Source: an uncultured Duncaniella sp. (lineage in GTDB: Bacteria; Bacteroidota; Bacteroidia; Bacteroidales; Muribaculaceae). From it: DNA of 64,000 nt. Positions 18,382-26,458 of the stretch are shown one piece after another. Where the stretch lies: positions 1 through 64,000 of the forward strand of contig CAJUGS010000015.1 of the NCBI GenBank assembly GCA_910586305.1. Direction: 5' to 3'. Below the pieces are notes generated by a model, which was given only the letters and a program-made list of their open reading frames with translations, was not told where the DNA came from and did not search any database. A program made the translations under genes and the position numbers. Positions within the stretch are counted from its first letter, which is position 1. Each line of letters begins with the position of its first letter.

Positions 18382-19092
18382 ATGACCGACGACATCCCCT
18401 TCACCTCAATTCGCATCTCCGACCTTCAAGAAGACGACAAACCACGCGAGAAGGCTCTCTCTACGGGAATACGATCGCTGAGCGATGCCGAACTTATAGC
18501 AATAATCTTCGGTGGCGGCCTTCCCGGACTGTCGGTCGTAGACCTCGCGAGAACCATTCTTAGAGACTGCGATGGAAGAGTGGACAATCTCGCACGACTG
18601 TCAATGAACGAGCTGATGAGCAAGTACAAGGGAGTCGGGCCGGCCAAGGCCGTGAGCCTGGCGGCAGCCTTCGAACTCGGAAGACGCAACCGCGAAAGCT
18701 CCCTCAACCGCGAAGATCCACAGATTAAAGGAAGCGGCGACGTGGTCAGCCTCATGCAACCGTTGCTCAGCGAGATTGAATATGAGGAATTCTGGGTGCT
18801 GATGCTCTCACGCTCCAACCGCGTCACATTCAAGCGCTGTATATCCCAAGGCGGTACAGCAGCGACGGTGGTAGACGTGAAACTGCTGCTTAAACGAGCC
18901 ATCGACTGTCTGGCCGAGGGAATCATACTCGTACACAATCATCCCTCCGGCAACAGACTCCCGTCGGGAGAGGACGACTCGTTGACACGCCGCATCTGTG
19001 ACGGTGCACGTATACTGGGTATACGTGTACTCGACCATGTCATTATAGCCCGCGGAGCATACTATTCGTATGCCGACGAGGGCAAACTGTGA
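18382..19092 (+). CDS. radC: RadC-family JAB/MPN domain protein
   Basis: 236 residues: an N-terminal helix-hairpin-helix part (about 1-85, 'LMSKYKGVGPAKAVSLAAAFELGRR') followed by a JAMM metal-binding domain. The motif 'HNHPSGNRLPSGEDD' carries the two histidines and the acidic ligand, and 'EEFWVLMLSRSNRV' the upstream strand. RadC was named for DNA repair, but its role is unproven; related genes are common near mobile or stress-response DNA. It follows the glycosyltransferase by 10 bases. Confidence 0.92.
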   Translation: MTDDIPFTSIRISDLQEDDKPREKALSTGIRSLSDAELIAIIFGGGLPGLSVVDLARTILRDCDGRVDNLARLSMNELMSKYKGVGPAKAVSLAAAFELGRRNRESSLNREDPQIKGSGDVVSLMQPLLSEIEYEEFWVLMLSRSNRVTFKRCISQGGTAATVVDVKLLLKRAIDCLAEGIILVHNHPSGNRLPSGEDDSLTRRICDGARILGIRVLDHVIIARGAYYSYADEGKL

Positions 19093-19100
19093 GAATATCT

Positions 19101-19135
19101 GAGGTTTTTTCGCTATATTTGCAGTGATAAACCTC
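19101..19135 (+). promoter_or_regulatory. Promoter flanked by a 7-bp inverted repeat
   Basis: The -7 element TATATTTG (19114-19121) lies between GAGGTTT (19101-19107) and AAACCTC (19129-19135), which are exact inverted repeats. A repressor site straddling the promoter is possible. It serves the alcohol dehydrogenase gene starting at 19143. Confidence 0.5.
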
Positions 19136-19142
19136 TAATCAG

Positions 19143-20339
19143 ATGAAAGATTTTACATATTACGCACCCACCGAGGTGATCTTCGGCCCCGACACAGAGA
19201 GCCGTGTCGGAGAACTTGTAAAGAAATGGGGCGGCACCCGTGTTCTGCTCGTCTATGGTGGCGGCAGCTGCATCCGATCGGGTCTTTACGACCGCGTAGC
19301 CTCCTCTCTCGGTGAAGCCGGGATTCCCTTCACTGCACTGGGGGGAGTAGTGCCCAATCCCCGCCTCTCACTCGTACGCGATGGTATCAGAACGGCACAC
19401 GACGAAGGAATTGACTTTGTGCTCGCCGTCGGTGGCGGCAGTGTGATCGACTCTGCCAAGGCCATAGCAGCAGGAGTGGAATATGACGGTGATGTGTGGG
19501 ATTTCTTCCTGCGCAAAACAGCGCCTATGAAGGCCCTTCCCGTCGGCGCGGTGCTCACCATTCCGGCCGCAGGCAGCGAGATGAGCGACGGATGCGTCAT
19601 AACACGCGAAGACGAGTGTGGCGACGAGAAGAAATCCTTCTCCACCAATATATGCCGTCCGCGATTTGCCGTAATGAACCCCGAGCTGACCTACACCCTC
19701 CCGGCCTATCAGACATCCTGCGGAGTAGTAGACATCATGATGCATACACTCGAACGCTATTTCACACGTGGTGGAGATATGTATCTCACCGACGCGCTGG
19801 CCGATGCACTTCTGCGCACCGTCATGACCTGTGGAGAGAAAGTACTTAAAGCACCCGAGGATTATTCACTGCGCGCCTCAATCATGTGGGGTAGCTCTCT
19901 CGCACACAACGATCTCACCGGACTGCGCGGACAGGGCGACTGGGCCGTACACGGTCTTGAACACGAAGCAAGCGGTCTGTTTGACGTGGCCCACGGAGCG
20001 GGCCTTGCAGCCATCTGGGGAGCCTGGGCCAACTATGTGGTGGAAGAAGCACCAGAACGTTTTGCCCGCCTGGCAGTAAACCTGTTTGACATTCCGGCAG
20101 TCATGAGCACCCGTGAGGAAACCCTCGCCACAGCCCGCGCAGGTATCGAGGCAATGCGCGACTACTTCCGCTCTATCGGAATGCCTGTGAACTTGACAGA
20201 GCTGATAGGACGCCGCCCCACAGAGGAAGAAATAGACCATATGGCCGCAATGGCTACAAAGAACGGCACAGCCACACTCGGCTCACTCCGAAAGCTCGGC
20301 CTGGAGGATGTCAAGCACATCTACAACGCCGCCGTGTAA
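19143..20339 (+). CDS. Iron-containing alcohol dehydrogenase (butanol dehydrogenase type)
   Basis: 398 residues of the group III iron alcohol dehydrogenase family. The NAD(P) loop is 'YGGGSCIRSGLYDRV' and 'AVGGGSVIDSAKAIA' (about 95-110). Metal ligands are in 'HTLERYF' and 'HGLEHEASGLFDVAHGAGLA'. It is closest to the YqhD/BdhA group that reduces aldehydes with NADPH. Substrate and direction are uncertain: aldehyde detoxification or fermentation. A single-gene unit with its own promoter is likely. Confidence 0.92.
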   Translation: MKDFTYYAPTEVIFGPDTESRVGELVKKWGGTRVLLVYGGGSCIRSGLYDRVASSLGEAGIPFTALGGVVPNPRLSLVRDGIRTAHDEGIDFVLAVGGGSVIDSAKAIAAGVEYDGDVWDFFLRKTAPMKALPVGAVLTIPAAGSEMSDGCVITREDECGDEKKSFSTNICRPRFAVMNPELTYTLPAYQTSCGVVDIMMHTLERYFTRGGDMYLTDALADALLRTVMTCGEKVLKAPEDYSLRASIMWGSSLAHNDLTGLRGQGDWAVHGLEHEASGLFDVAHGAGLAAIWGAWANYVVEEAPERFARLAVNLFDIPAVMSTREETLATARAGIEAMRDYFRSIGMPVNLTELIGRRPTEEEIDHMAAMATKNGTATLGSLRKLGLEDVKHIYNAAV

Positions 20340-20368
20340 AAACAAATCGAGAAAAACAGACAAGATTT

Positions 20369-20412
20369 TTGGCGTTTGTTCCGCAAAAACGTTATCTTTG
20401 CGGAACAAACGC
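20369..20412 (+). promoter_or_regulatory. rfbA promoter embedded in a 16-bp palindrome
   Basis: TTG (20369-20371), a 21-base spacer and TATCTTTG (20393-20400) form the promoter. A perfect 16-bp inverted repeat (20372-20387 with 20397-20412, GCGTTTGTTCCGCAAA) fills the spacer and spans the right half of the -7 box. It could be an operator, or a terminator for the gene to the left that shares bases with the next promoter. Confidence 0.65.
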
Positions 20413-20433
20413 TTTAGCTAACCAAGAATATAT

Positions 20434-21339
20434 ATGAAAGGAATTGTACTTGCCGGAGGCTCCGGCACACGCCTGTACCCCATCACCAAGGGTGTGAGCA
20501 AGCAGATGCTTCCCGTGTTTGACAAACCGATGATCTACTACCCCATATCGACCCTCATGCTGGCCGGTATACGCGACATCCTCATCATCTCGACCCCCCA
20601 TGACCTCCCCGGCTTCAAGCGCCTGCTGGGCGATGGCTCTGACTACGGTGTGAAATTCGAATATGCCGAACAACCCTCGCCCGACGGCCTTGCACAGGCC
20701 TTCATCATCGGCGAGAAATTCATCGGCAACGACTCGGCCTGTCTCGTTCTTGGAGACAATATCTTCCACGGCGCAGGATTCTCAGGCCTACTCAAAGAAG
20801 CGGTGAGAACCGCCGAAGAGGATAGCAAGGCTACAGTGTTCGGCTACTGGGTCAACGACCCCGAACGCTACGGCGTGGCTGAATTTGACAAGGACGGCAA
20901 TTGTCTTTCAATCGAGGAGAAGCCAGAGCATCCCAAGAGCAACTATGCGGTCGTTGGTCTGTACTTCTATCCCAACAAGGTGGTCTCCGTGGCAAAAGGT
21001 ATCAAACCTTCAGCTCGCGGCGAACTTGAAATCACCACTGTGAACCAGGAATTCCTAAACGACGGCGAACTTAAGGTCAAGAGCCTGCCACGAGGATTCG
21101 CATGGCTCGACACCGGTACACACGACTCTCTCGCAGAGGCCTCCATCTATGTGGAAGTGCTTGAGAAACGCCAGGGACTCAAAATTGCCTGTCTCGAAGG
21201 CATAGCCTACCGCCAGGGATGGATAAGCAAGGAACGTATGATCGAACTCGCACAGCCCATGCTCAAAAACCAGTACGGACAGTATCTGCTCAAGGTAGTA
21301 GACGAGATCGACCGTACAGAGTCACCCAATCTGGACTGA
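20434..21339 (+). CDS. rfbA: Glucose-1-phosphate thymidylyltransferase
   Basis: 301 residues. 'GIVLAGGSGTRLYPITKGVSKQ' holds the nucleotide signature, 'KPMIYYPISTLMLAGI' the substrate pocket, 'LGDNIFHG' the metal aspartate, and 'EEKPEHPKSNYAVVGLYFY' the sugar-phosphate loop. It makes dTDP-glucose, the first step to dTDP-rhamnose for surface polysaccharide. The other rfb genes are not adjacent, so this copy stands alone. The leader is short, and the palindromic promoter suggests specific control. Confidence 0.95.
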   Translation: MKGIVLAGGSGTRLYPITKGVSKQMLPVFDKPMIYYPISTLMLAGIRDILIISTPHDLPGFKRLLGDGSDYGVKFEYAEQPSPDGLAQAFIIGEKFIGNDSACLVLGDNIFHGAGFSGLLKEAVRTAEEDSKATVFGYWVNDPERYGVAEFDKDGNCLSIEEKPEHPKSNYAVVGLYFYPNKVVSVAKGIKPSARGELEITTVNQEFLNDGELKVKSLPRGFAWLDTGTHDSLAEASIYVEVLEKRQGLKIACLEGIAYRQGWISKERMIELAQPMLKNQYGQYLLKVVDEIDRTESPNLD

Positions 21340-21413
21340 CGCATAATCTCCCCCCCATATTACCACAGCCCGCGAGGACTTCTTGACTCCGGACATTGTG
21401 GCATAAAAAAAAA

Positions 21414-21462
21414 CAGAGGATACAATCCCGGGTCTCACGACTTTGAGAGTGTATCCTCTGTC
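21414..21462 (-). terminator. Terminator of the leftward apiose-type operon
   Basis: ACAGAGGATACA (21414-21425) and its exact complement (21451-21462) form a 12-bp stem, with an inner CTCA/TGAG pairing. On the minus strand it is followed by a run of nine T. It lies between the convergent rfbA and transporter genes and may also end rfbA transcripts. The remaining bases of the 21340-21501 gap show nothing else. Confidence 0.85.
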
Positions 21463-21501
21463 CCTTTCAAACTTATTTATCGCACATGAAAAACTGTAAT
21501 G

Positions 21502-22524
21502 TCAGTTACTGTTGGACATCGTTATAATGACGAGTCCTACCACGAAGAGGATAAACATCGCTGCAAGGAGCTGCATCGTGCGTGATGACGCACCCTTGAA
21601 CTCTTTCCACACGAAGAATCCCCACAACATGGCCACCACGGGGGCCGCATTGCTGAGAGCGTAGGCTACGGCAGGGTTGGCACTGCCTGCACCCATGAAG
21701 CTCACCACCATACCGCTCATCCATATCACACCGCCAAGAATGCCGATGAGATGTGTACGGGCTGAACCTGCGCGGTAGTCGGCCATAGTGACCTTACGTC
21801 CCTCGACAGGATTGCGCATGGCAATAGTGTTGAACACCGGGGTAGACAGGAGAATACCCACTGCGAAACCAACGATAGCGGTATAGGGAGTGAGAGTGCC
21901 TGTACCGCCCTGCACGAACTCAGGACTGATACTCTTGACCACAAGGCCATAGAAGAATATCAGACCTATTCCGGCCACAACGGCGAGCACAATGCCCTTG
22001 ACGGGTGTAGCTCCACCTCCCGAAGAGGTCATGCGATATACCTTGGTGCATATGAAAATGGCTGCCACAACGATGACAATGCCTATCCACAGCAGGGCAG
22101 AATTGCCTGGGTATACCTCTCCGCTCAACAAGATGAGCAGATAGTTGAATATGATGCCGCCAATCCATCCGAGACCTCCGCCGAGAGGGAAGCCGATAGA
22201 CATTCCGGCAATAGCGATAGCGGCGGTGAGGAAGATATTGGCAAAGTTCCAGACTACACCTCCGAGTACTGCCCATCCGAACGAACCGGGGTCGCACTCC
22301 GAAAGATTCTGGATAAACGACGGGCCGTCACTGCCCATAGAGCCGAGCGTCAGCGCGCCGACTACGGCAGTGAGAAACAAACCTATCGCGAGGTCCCAGT
22401 AGTAGAGCTCGAAGCTCCACTTCTTGTCCTGCACCATCTTGAGCGTGTTGGACCACGACCCCCAACAGAGGCAGCAGTAGACGCAGCAGATGAGTGCGAG
22501 AGCGTAATTGTTGACAAGTACCAT
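21502..22524 (-). CDS. RhaT-family sugar:proton symporter
   Basis: 340 residues with about ten membrane segments and the RhaT layout: 'CVYCCLCWGSWSNTLKM', 'GGVVWNFANIFLTAAIAIAG' and 'LLSTPVFNTIAM'. RhaT carries L-rhamnose into E. coli. No rhamnose catabolic genes (rhaA, rhaB, rhaD) are here; instead it closes an operon of isomerase, kinase and split transketolase. The sugar is therefore more likely D-apiose or another branched or rare sugar. The start is 15 bases downstream of the isomerase stop. Confidence 0.82.
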   Translation of the reverse strand: MVLVNNYALALICCVYCCLCWGSWSNTLKMVQDKKWSFELYYWDLAIGLFLTAVVGALTLGSMGSDGPSFIQNLSECDPGSFGWAVLGGVVWNFANIFLTAAIAIAGMSIGFPLGGGLGWIGGIIFNYLLILLSGEVYPGNSALLWIGIVIVVAAIFICTKVYRMTSSGGGATPVKGIVLAVVAGIGLIFFYGLVVKSISPEFVQGGTGTLTPYTAIVGFAVGILLSTPVFNTIAMRNPVEGRKVTMADYRAGSARTHLIGILGGVIWMSGMVVSFMGAGSANPAVAYALSNAAPVVAMLWGFFVWKEFKGASSRTMQLLAAMFILFVVGLVIITMSNSN

Positions 22525-22539
22525 AGGGAGTGTACGTGA

Positions 22540-23967
22540 TTACTTGTGTACGTAGAGTTCCCAGCCGAGGTAGCTATCGATAGCCTCCTCTATGATGTCA
22601 GCAACGTCGGCGCGACACATACCCACATGGTGTTCGAAGCCGTTCTTGCAGATGTACTTCATGAGTTTCTGGAGTTCGGGCACTTCGGTGACTGCGATAC
22701 AGCCGTCCATTCCATAGGGATCATTGGTCATGCGACCCTCCCCGAGATAAGCCTTGATGCATCCGCGGGGATCGTCGGTGGAAATGCGGAAGTAGGTGAA
22801 GGGACCTTCGCTCACCTTGGCATATACAGCACCGAATGTATTGACCTTGCCAAGGGTGCGTCCGAGCACTCCGAGCGGACCGAGACGGAGGTTGTCATGG
22901 CCGATGAAGTGGCGCGGGAAATTACCGCAGTGGGTGCAGACACACTTGTTGCGGTCCTCGGCAAAGTTGTTGTTCCAGTCGGCCAGCGCAGCGGGCTTCT
23001 TGGAGGCGAGAGTAAGAGCAAGCATGGATACAGCTCCGGCAAGGTCGGTCTCGCAAGCGGCAGGAATATTCTTTTCGCTGAGCATACTCATGGTGACACA
23101 GGCTGCACAGCCATAGTTCTGCTCGAGAGAGTCCCAGCACTGTATAGCCACAGCATCAACCTGGTTAGCCTCCACCCAACGTTCTACGGCGAGGCCGAAA
23201 CGGCACTGTTTGGACACCTTATCCTTATAGGCCTCGGGCACCTCGGCATAGGATGTGGTCTTGGCAATATAGGCGGTGAGTTCGGGATCATCCTCCTTGA
23301 TAGCCTCGGCAGCGAAGATGATTTCGCTCAAGTCGGCAGGCACCACTGTGATACCGGAACGCTGAAGCAGTTTCTCGCTGGCACGGCAGGTATTGAATCC
23401 GAGAGGACGTGTGCCGATCTGGCCGATGCGGCAGTGACGCAGGCCGTTGACAACGCGGCAAATACCGGCGAAACGGTTGATATCCTCTGCAAGAAGCGGA
23501 GAATAGATGGAATAGGTGTGGAGAGTGGTATCGGTGAAGGGAATGCCATACTGGTAGAGGTTGTTGCACACCGATATCTTGCCACAGAAGGCATCGCGGC
23601 GGCTGTCGAGGTCCACCTTGTCATTCTCGTCGTCGCAGGCCTGAACAAGCACAGGCACATTGAGGTCGGCCACGGAGATAGCGTTGATAATGCCGATTTC
23701 GAAACCGAAGTTGGGGAGCGATACGATGATGCCGTCAATGCGGTCGCGGTTCTGACGGAAGAGTTCAGCACACTTCAGACCATCTTCGCGGGTCTCAATC
23801 GAGCTGCTTCCGGTAGGTGTGGCATCCTCGGGAAGAATCACATAGTCATAACCCTGCTCTTCGAGTGTCTTGAGGAGCTGACGGCGCACGTCGCGGGCAA
23901 GTTCGGAATTGAAGTAGGCGCGAGTTCCGATGATCACGCCAAAGCATTGTTTCTTTTCAGTTTTCAT
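22540..23967 (-). CDS. Fucose/arabinose isomerase-family enzyme, probable D-apiose isomerase
   Basis: 475 residues with the two-domain fucose-isomerase-like fold: 'GVIIGTRAYFNSELAR' at the start, 'DGIIVSLPNFGFEIG', 'QCWDSLEQNYGCAAC' and 'AACETDLAGAVSMLAL' in the active-site region, and a cysteine- and histidine-rich stretch 'CVCTHCGNFPRHFIGHD'. These enzymes interconvert aldoses and ketoses using a divalent metal. Next to a glycerol-kinase-like kinase and a split transketolase it matches the D-apiose to D-apulose step reported from Phocaeicola vulgatus. That substrate is inferred from gene order; L-fucose or D-arabinose isomerisation is the main alternative. It follows the kinase by 33 bases. 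Confidence 0.72.
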   Translation of the reverse strand: MKTEKKQCFGVIIGTRAYFNSELARDVRRQLLKTLEEQGYDYVILPEDATPTGSSSIETREDGLKCAELFRQNRDRIDGIIVSLPNFGFEIGIINAISVADLNVPVLVQACDDENDKVDLDSRRDAFCGKISVCNNLYQYGIPFTDTTLHTYSIYSPLLAEDINRFAGICRVVNGLRHCRIGQIGTRPLGFNTCRASEKLLQRSGITVVPADLSEIIFAAEAIKEDDPELTAYIAKTTSYAEVPEAYKDKVSKQCRFGLAVERWVEANQVDAVAIQCWDSLEQNYGCAACVTMSMLSEKNIPAACETDLAGAVSMLALTLASKKPAALADWNNNFAEDRNKCVCTHCGNFPRHFIGHDNLRLGPLGVLGRTLGKVNTFGAVYAKVSEGPFTYFRISTDDPRGCIKAYLGEGRMTNDPYGMDGCIAVTEVPELQKLMKYICKNGFEHHVGMCRADVADIIEEAIDSYLGWELYVHK

Positions 23968-24000
23968 GAGGAATGATTATATAGAAGGTAAGAATAGTTT

Positions 24001-25482
24001 TTACATAAGTTTTTCGATGGCGTTTCTCCATCCCTGGCGCCAGCCTTCCATAGCCGGGCGCACAGACGCGTCGGGCTGCTTGACTGCACGGCTCTTGCGT
24101 GTGGCTGCTGCCTCTCCGAAAGTCTTCCACAGTCCGAGCGCATAGCGGTTCATGATGAACGCACCGTAGGCCGAGGCCTCCTCTATATCGGATATGTCTA
24201 CCGGAACTTCGAGACAGTCGGCCTGGAACTGCATGAGGAAGTTGTTGCGTGTGGGACCGCCATCGACTCTCAGACCCTTAACGGAGATTCCGGCGCGTTC
24301 TGTCATAGCGCTCACAAGGTCGGTGATCTGATAGGCTATCGATTCGAGTCCGGCACGTGCCACATGGGCCTTGCCTGTGTCAAGCGTCATGCCGAATATT
24401 GCAGCGCGTGCCGCAGGATTCCACCACGGTGCGCCCAAGCCGGCAAAAGCAGGCACAAGATATACACCGTCGTTGCTTGCCAGCGATGTGGCCAGTTCCT
24501 CTGTCTCGGCCGGTGATTCGATAAGTTTCAGCTTGTCCTGCAGCCACTTGAGAGTAGCTCCGGTGCAGTGGATATTGCCTTCGAACGCATAGTATACCTT
24601 GCCGAGTGCCGCAAAGCCCACCGATGTCACCAGTCCGGCCGGTGCCGGGGTAGGCTCCTCGCCTATGTTGACCATCACAGACGATCCCGTGCCATATGTA
24701 GCCTTGCCGAGTCCGGCCTCAAAACAAGTCTGTCCGACAAGCGCACCATGAGAGTCGCCTATTGCTCCGGCTATCACTACGGGAGTATCAAAGAGTCCGT
24801 CGAGTGTAGTCACACCAAAGATGCTGTCGCATGGCAACGGGCGTGCAAGCATGGAACGTGTCACTCCGAACAGGTCGAGCAAATCGTCATCCCAGTCCAT
24901 CGTGTGGATATTGAAGAGCATCGTGCGCGATGCATTGGTATAGTCGGTCACAAAACTACGTCCGGCGGTAAGCTTCCATATGAGCCATGTCTCTATTGTA
25001 CCCATAGCGAGTGTGCCGGCCTGGGCTTTCTCTCGGGCACCATCGATGTTGTCGAGAATCCACTTCACACCACTGGCCGAGAAGAACGGGTCTATCAGAA
25101 GTCCGGCTTTCGAGCGGACAGTCTCCTCATGACCTGCATCCTTGAGATTGCGACATATCTCCTCGCCACGCATACACTGCCACACTACGGCATTGCACAC
25201 AGGGAGACCGGTCTCCTTGTCCCACACCACCACCGTCTCTCTCTGATTGGTGATGGCAAGCGAATAGTTGGTTCCCTCCGAAGGCTGGTCGGCGAGAAGT
25301 TCACGTATGGCCGAGAGGGTATTGGCATATATCTCCATGGCATCATGCTCCACCCATCCCTTACGGGGATAAATCTGAGCATGAGCCACGTTGACACGCT
25401 TCAACATTTTGCCTTCCGCACTGAAGAGCATGGCCTTAGTGGCCGACGTGCTCTGATCGATGGCAATCACTTGATTTTTCAT
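24001..25482 (-). CDS. FGGY carbohydrate kinase, probable apulose kinase (glycerol-kinase-like)
   Basis: 493 residues, strongly similar to glycerol kinase throughout ('YPRKGWVEHDAMEIY', 'ITNQRETVVVWDKETG', 'DYTNASRTMLFNIHT', 'GLGAPWWNPAARAAIFGMT'). Catalytic Asp is kept in 'GAIGDSHGAL'. Several positions differ from true glycerol kinases: the 'GDQQAAL' loop is 'GDSHGAL', the 'DPYFSGTK' tyrosine is phenylalanine in 'DPFFSASG', and 'DQGTT' is 'DQSTS'. These fit a changed substrate. In context it probably phosphorylates D-apulose made by the neighbouring isomerase, giving apulose 4-phosphate for the transketolase. Automated annotation would call it GlpK. No glycerol facilitator or glycerol-3-phosphate dehydrogenase is nearby. 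Confidence 0.72.
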   Translation of the reverse strand: MKNQVIAIDQSTSATKAMLFSAEGKMLKRVNVAHAQIYPRKGWVEHDAMEIYANTLSAIRELLADQPSEGTNYSLAITNQRETVVVWDKETGLPVCNAVVWQCMRGEEICRNLKDAGHEETVRSKAGLLIDPFFSASGVKWILDNIDGAREKAQAGTLAMGTIETWLIWKLTAGRSFVTDYTNASRTMLFNIHTMDWDDDLLDLFGVTRSMLARPLPCDSIFGVTTLDGLFDTPVVIAGAIGDSHGALVGQTCFEAGLGKATYGTGSSVMVNIGEEPTPAPAGLVTSVGFAALGKVYYAFEGNIHCTGATLKWLQDKLKLIESPAETEELATSLASNDGVYLVPAFAGLGAPWWNPAARAAIFGMTLDTGKAHVARAGLESIAYQITDLVSAMTERAGISVKGLRVDGGPTRNNFLMQFQADCLEVPVDISDIEEASAYGAFIMNRYALGLWKTFGEAAATRKSRAVKQPDASVRPAMEGWRQGWRNAIEKLM

Positions 25483-25528
25483 GATGGTCTAAGGTAAAAA
25501 AGATTGGTTTGGCTGTAGATTCGGGTTA

Positions 25529-26458
25529 TCAGTGCGAAGATACAAAATGTTTTGCAGTTTTCACTATTCCGTCGGAGTCTAATCCGTAGTGATGGAATAT
25601 TTCGGTATTGGTACCATGTACCACGTTCTCATCGGGTATTCCGAGAATCTTGACCGGAACGGGATTTTCGGCAATAACTTCGGCTACCATCGCGCCGAGT
25701 CCGCCAAACTTGCTGTGCTCCTCAACAGTGATGATACGCCCTGTCTCACGGGCGGCATCGAGAATGGCCTGCTCATCACAGGGCTTTATCCACGACATAT
25801 CCAGCACTCTGGCCGAGATACCCTCTTCGGCAAGACGGCGACCTGCCTGCAGAGCGTGCCACACGGTCTCGCCGGCGGCTATAATGGTGAGATCGGAACC
25901 TTCGAGAAGCTTCACGGCCTTGCCGGGAGCAAAGTCGAAATCGTCGTTGTCATACACCTCGGGAACACCTGCACGGCCTACTCTCACATAGGTAGGATGA
26001 GGATAGTCAATGAGAATATCCACGAGTTTGCGGGTCTGTCGCGCATCGCACGGAAGAACGATGTTCATGCCGGGGAATGTACGCAACACAGCGATGTCGT
26101 GAAGGCTGTGGTGGGTTGCGCCGAGCGCGCCATAAGCCACGCCGCCGCTCACGCCGAGTATCTTGACCGGATTCTCGCTGTAGGCCATGTCGACCTTTAC
26201 CTGCTCGAGCGAACGGGCCACATAGAAGCAGGCAGGGCCGCAGGCAAACACTTTCTTGCCACTGTGAGCCAGACCCGAGGCGATGCCCACGGCATTCTGT
26301 TCGGCTATACCACACTCCACAAACTGAGCGGGGAGCTCGGCGGCAAAATCGGTGAGTGTCACCGAGCCTCGCGCATCGGTGGTCACCACTACTATATCCT
26401 TGTCCTCACGAGCTTTGGCAAGCAGCTCGTCAGTGAAACTCTTTCTGCAGGCTTTCAT
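25529..26458 (-). CDS. aptB: Transketolase C-terminal subunit, probable apulose-4-phosphate transketolase B
   Basis: 309 residues equal to the pyrimidine-binding and C-terminal domains of transketolase. 'VECGIAEQNAVGIASGLA' contains the catalytic glutamate that activates thiamine, and 'PACFYVARSLEQVKVD' is the conserved aromatic helix. 'THHSLHDIAVLRTFPGMNIV' lies in the active site. The C-terminal part ('TVEEHSKFGGLGAMVAEVI') is typical. It needs the N-terminal subunit encoded four bases overlapping upstream. In the apiose route this enzyme moves a two-carbon unit from apulose 4-phosphate to glyceraldehyde 3-phosphate, giving DHAP and xylulose 5-phosphate. The general split-transketolase call is firm; the specific substrate is inferred. 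Confidence 0.75.
   Translation of the reverse strand: MKACRKSFTDELLAKAREDKDIVVVTTDARGSVTLTDFAAELPAQFVECGIAEQNAVGIASGLAHSGKKVFACGPACFYVARSLEQVKVDMAYSENPVKILGVSGGVAYGALGATHHSLHDIAVLRTFPGMNIVLPCDARQTRKLVDILIDYPHPTYVRVGRAGVPEVYDNDDFDFAPGKAVKLLEGSDLTIIAAGETVWHALQAGRRLAEEGISARVLDMSWIKPCDEQAILDAARETGRIITVEEHSKFGGLGAMVAEVIAENPVPVKILGIPDENVVHGTNTEIFHHYGLDSDGIVKTAKHFVSSH

Noticed and set aside
22546..23976. 476-residue ORF opposite the isomerase
   Set aside because: Antisense shadow of a well-supported gene; no family features.
24001..25482. Plain glycerol kinase annotation
   Set aside because: Pocket residues differ and no glycerol genes are nearby; the operon fits a sugar pathway better.
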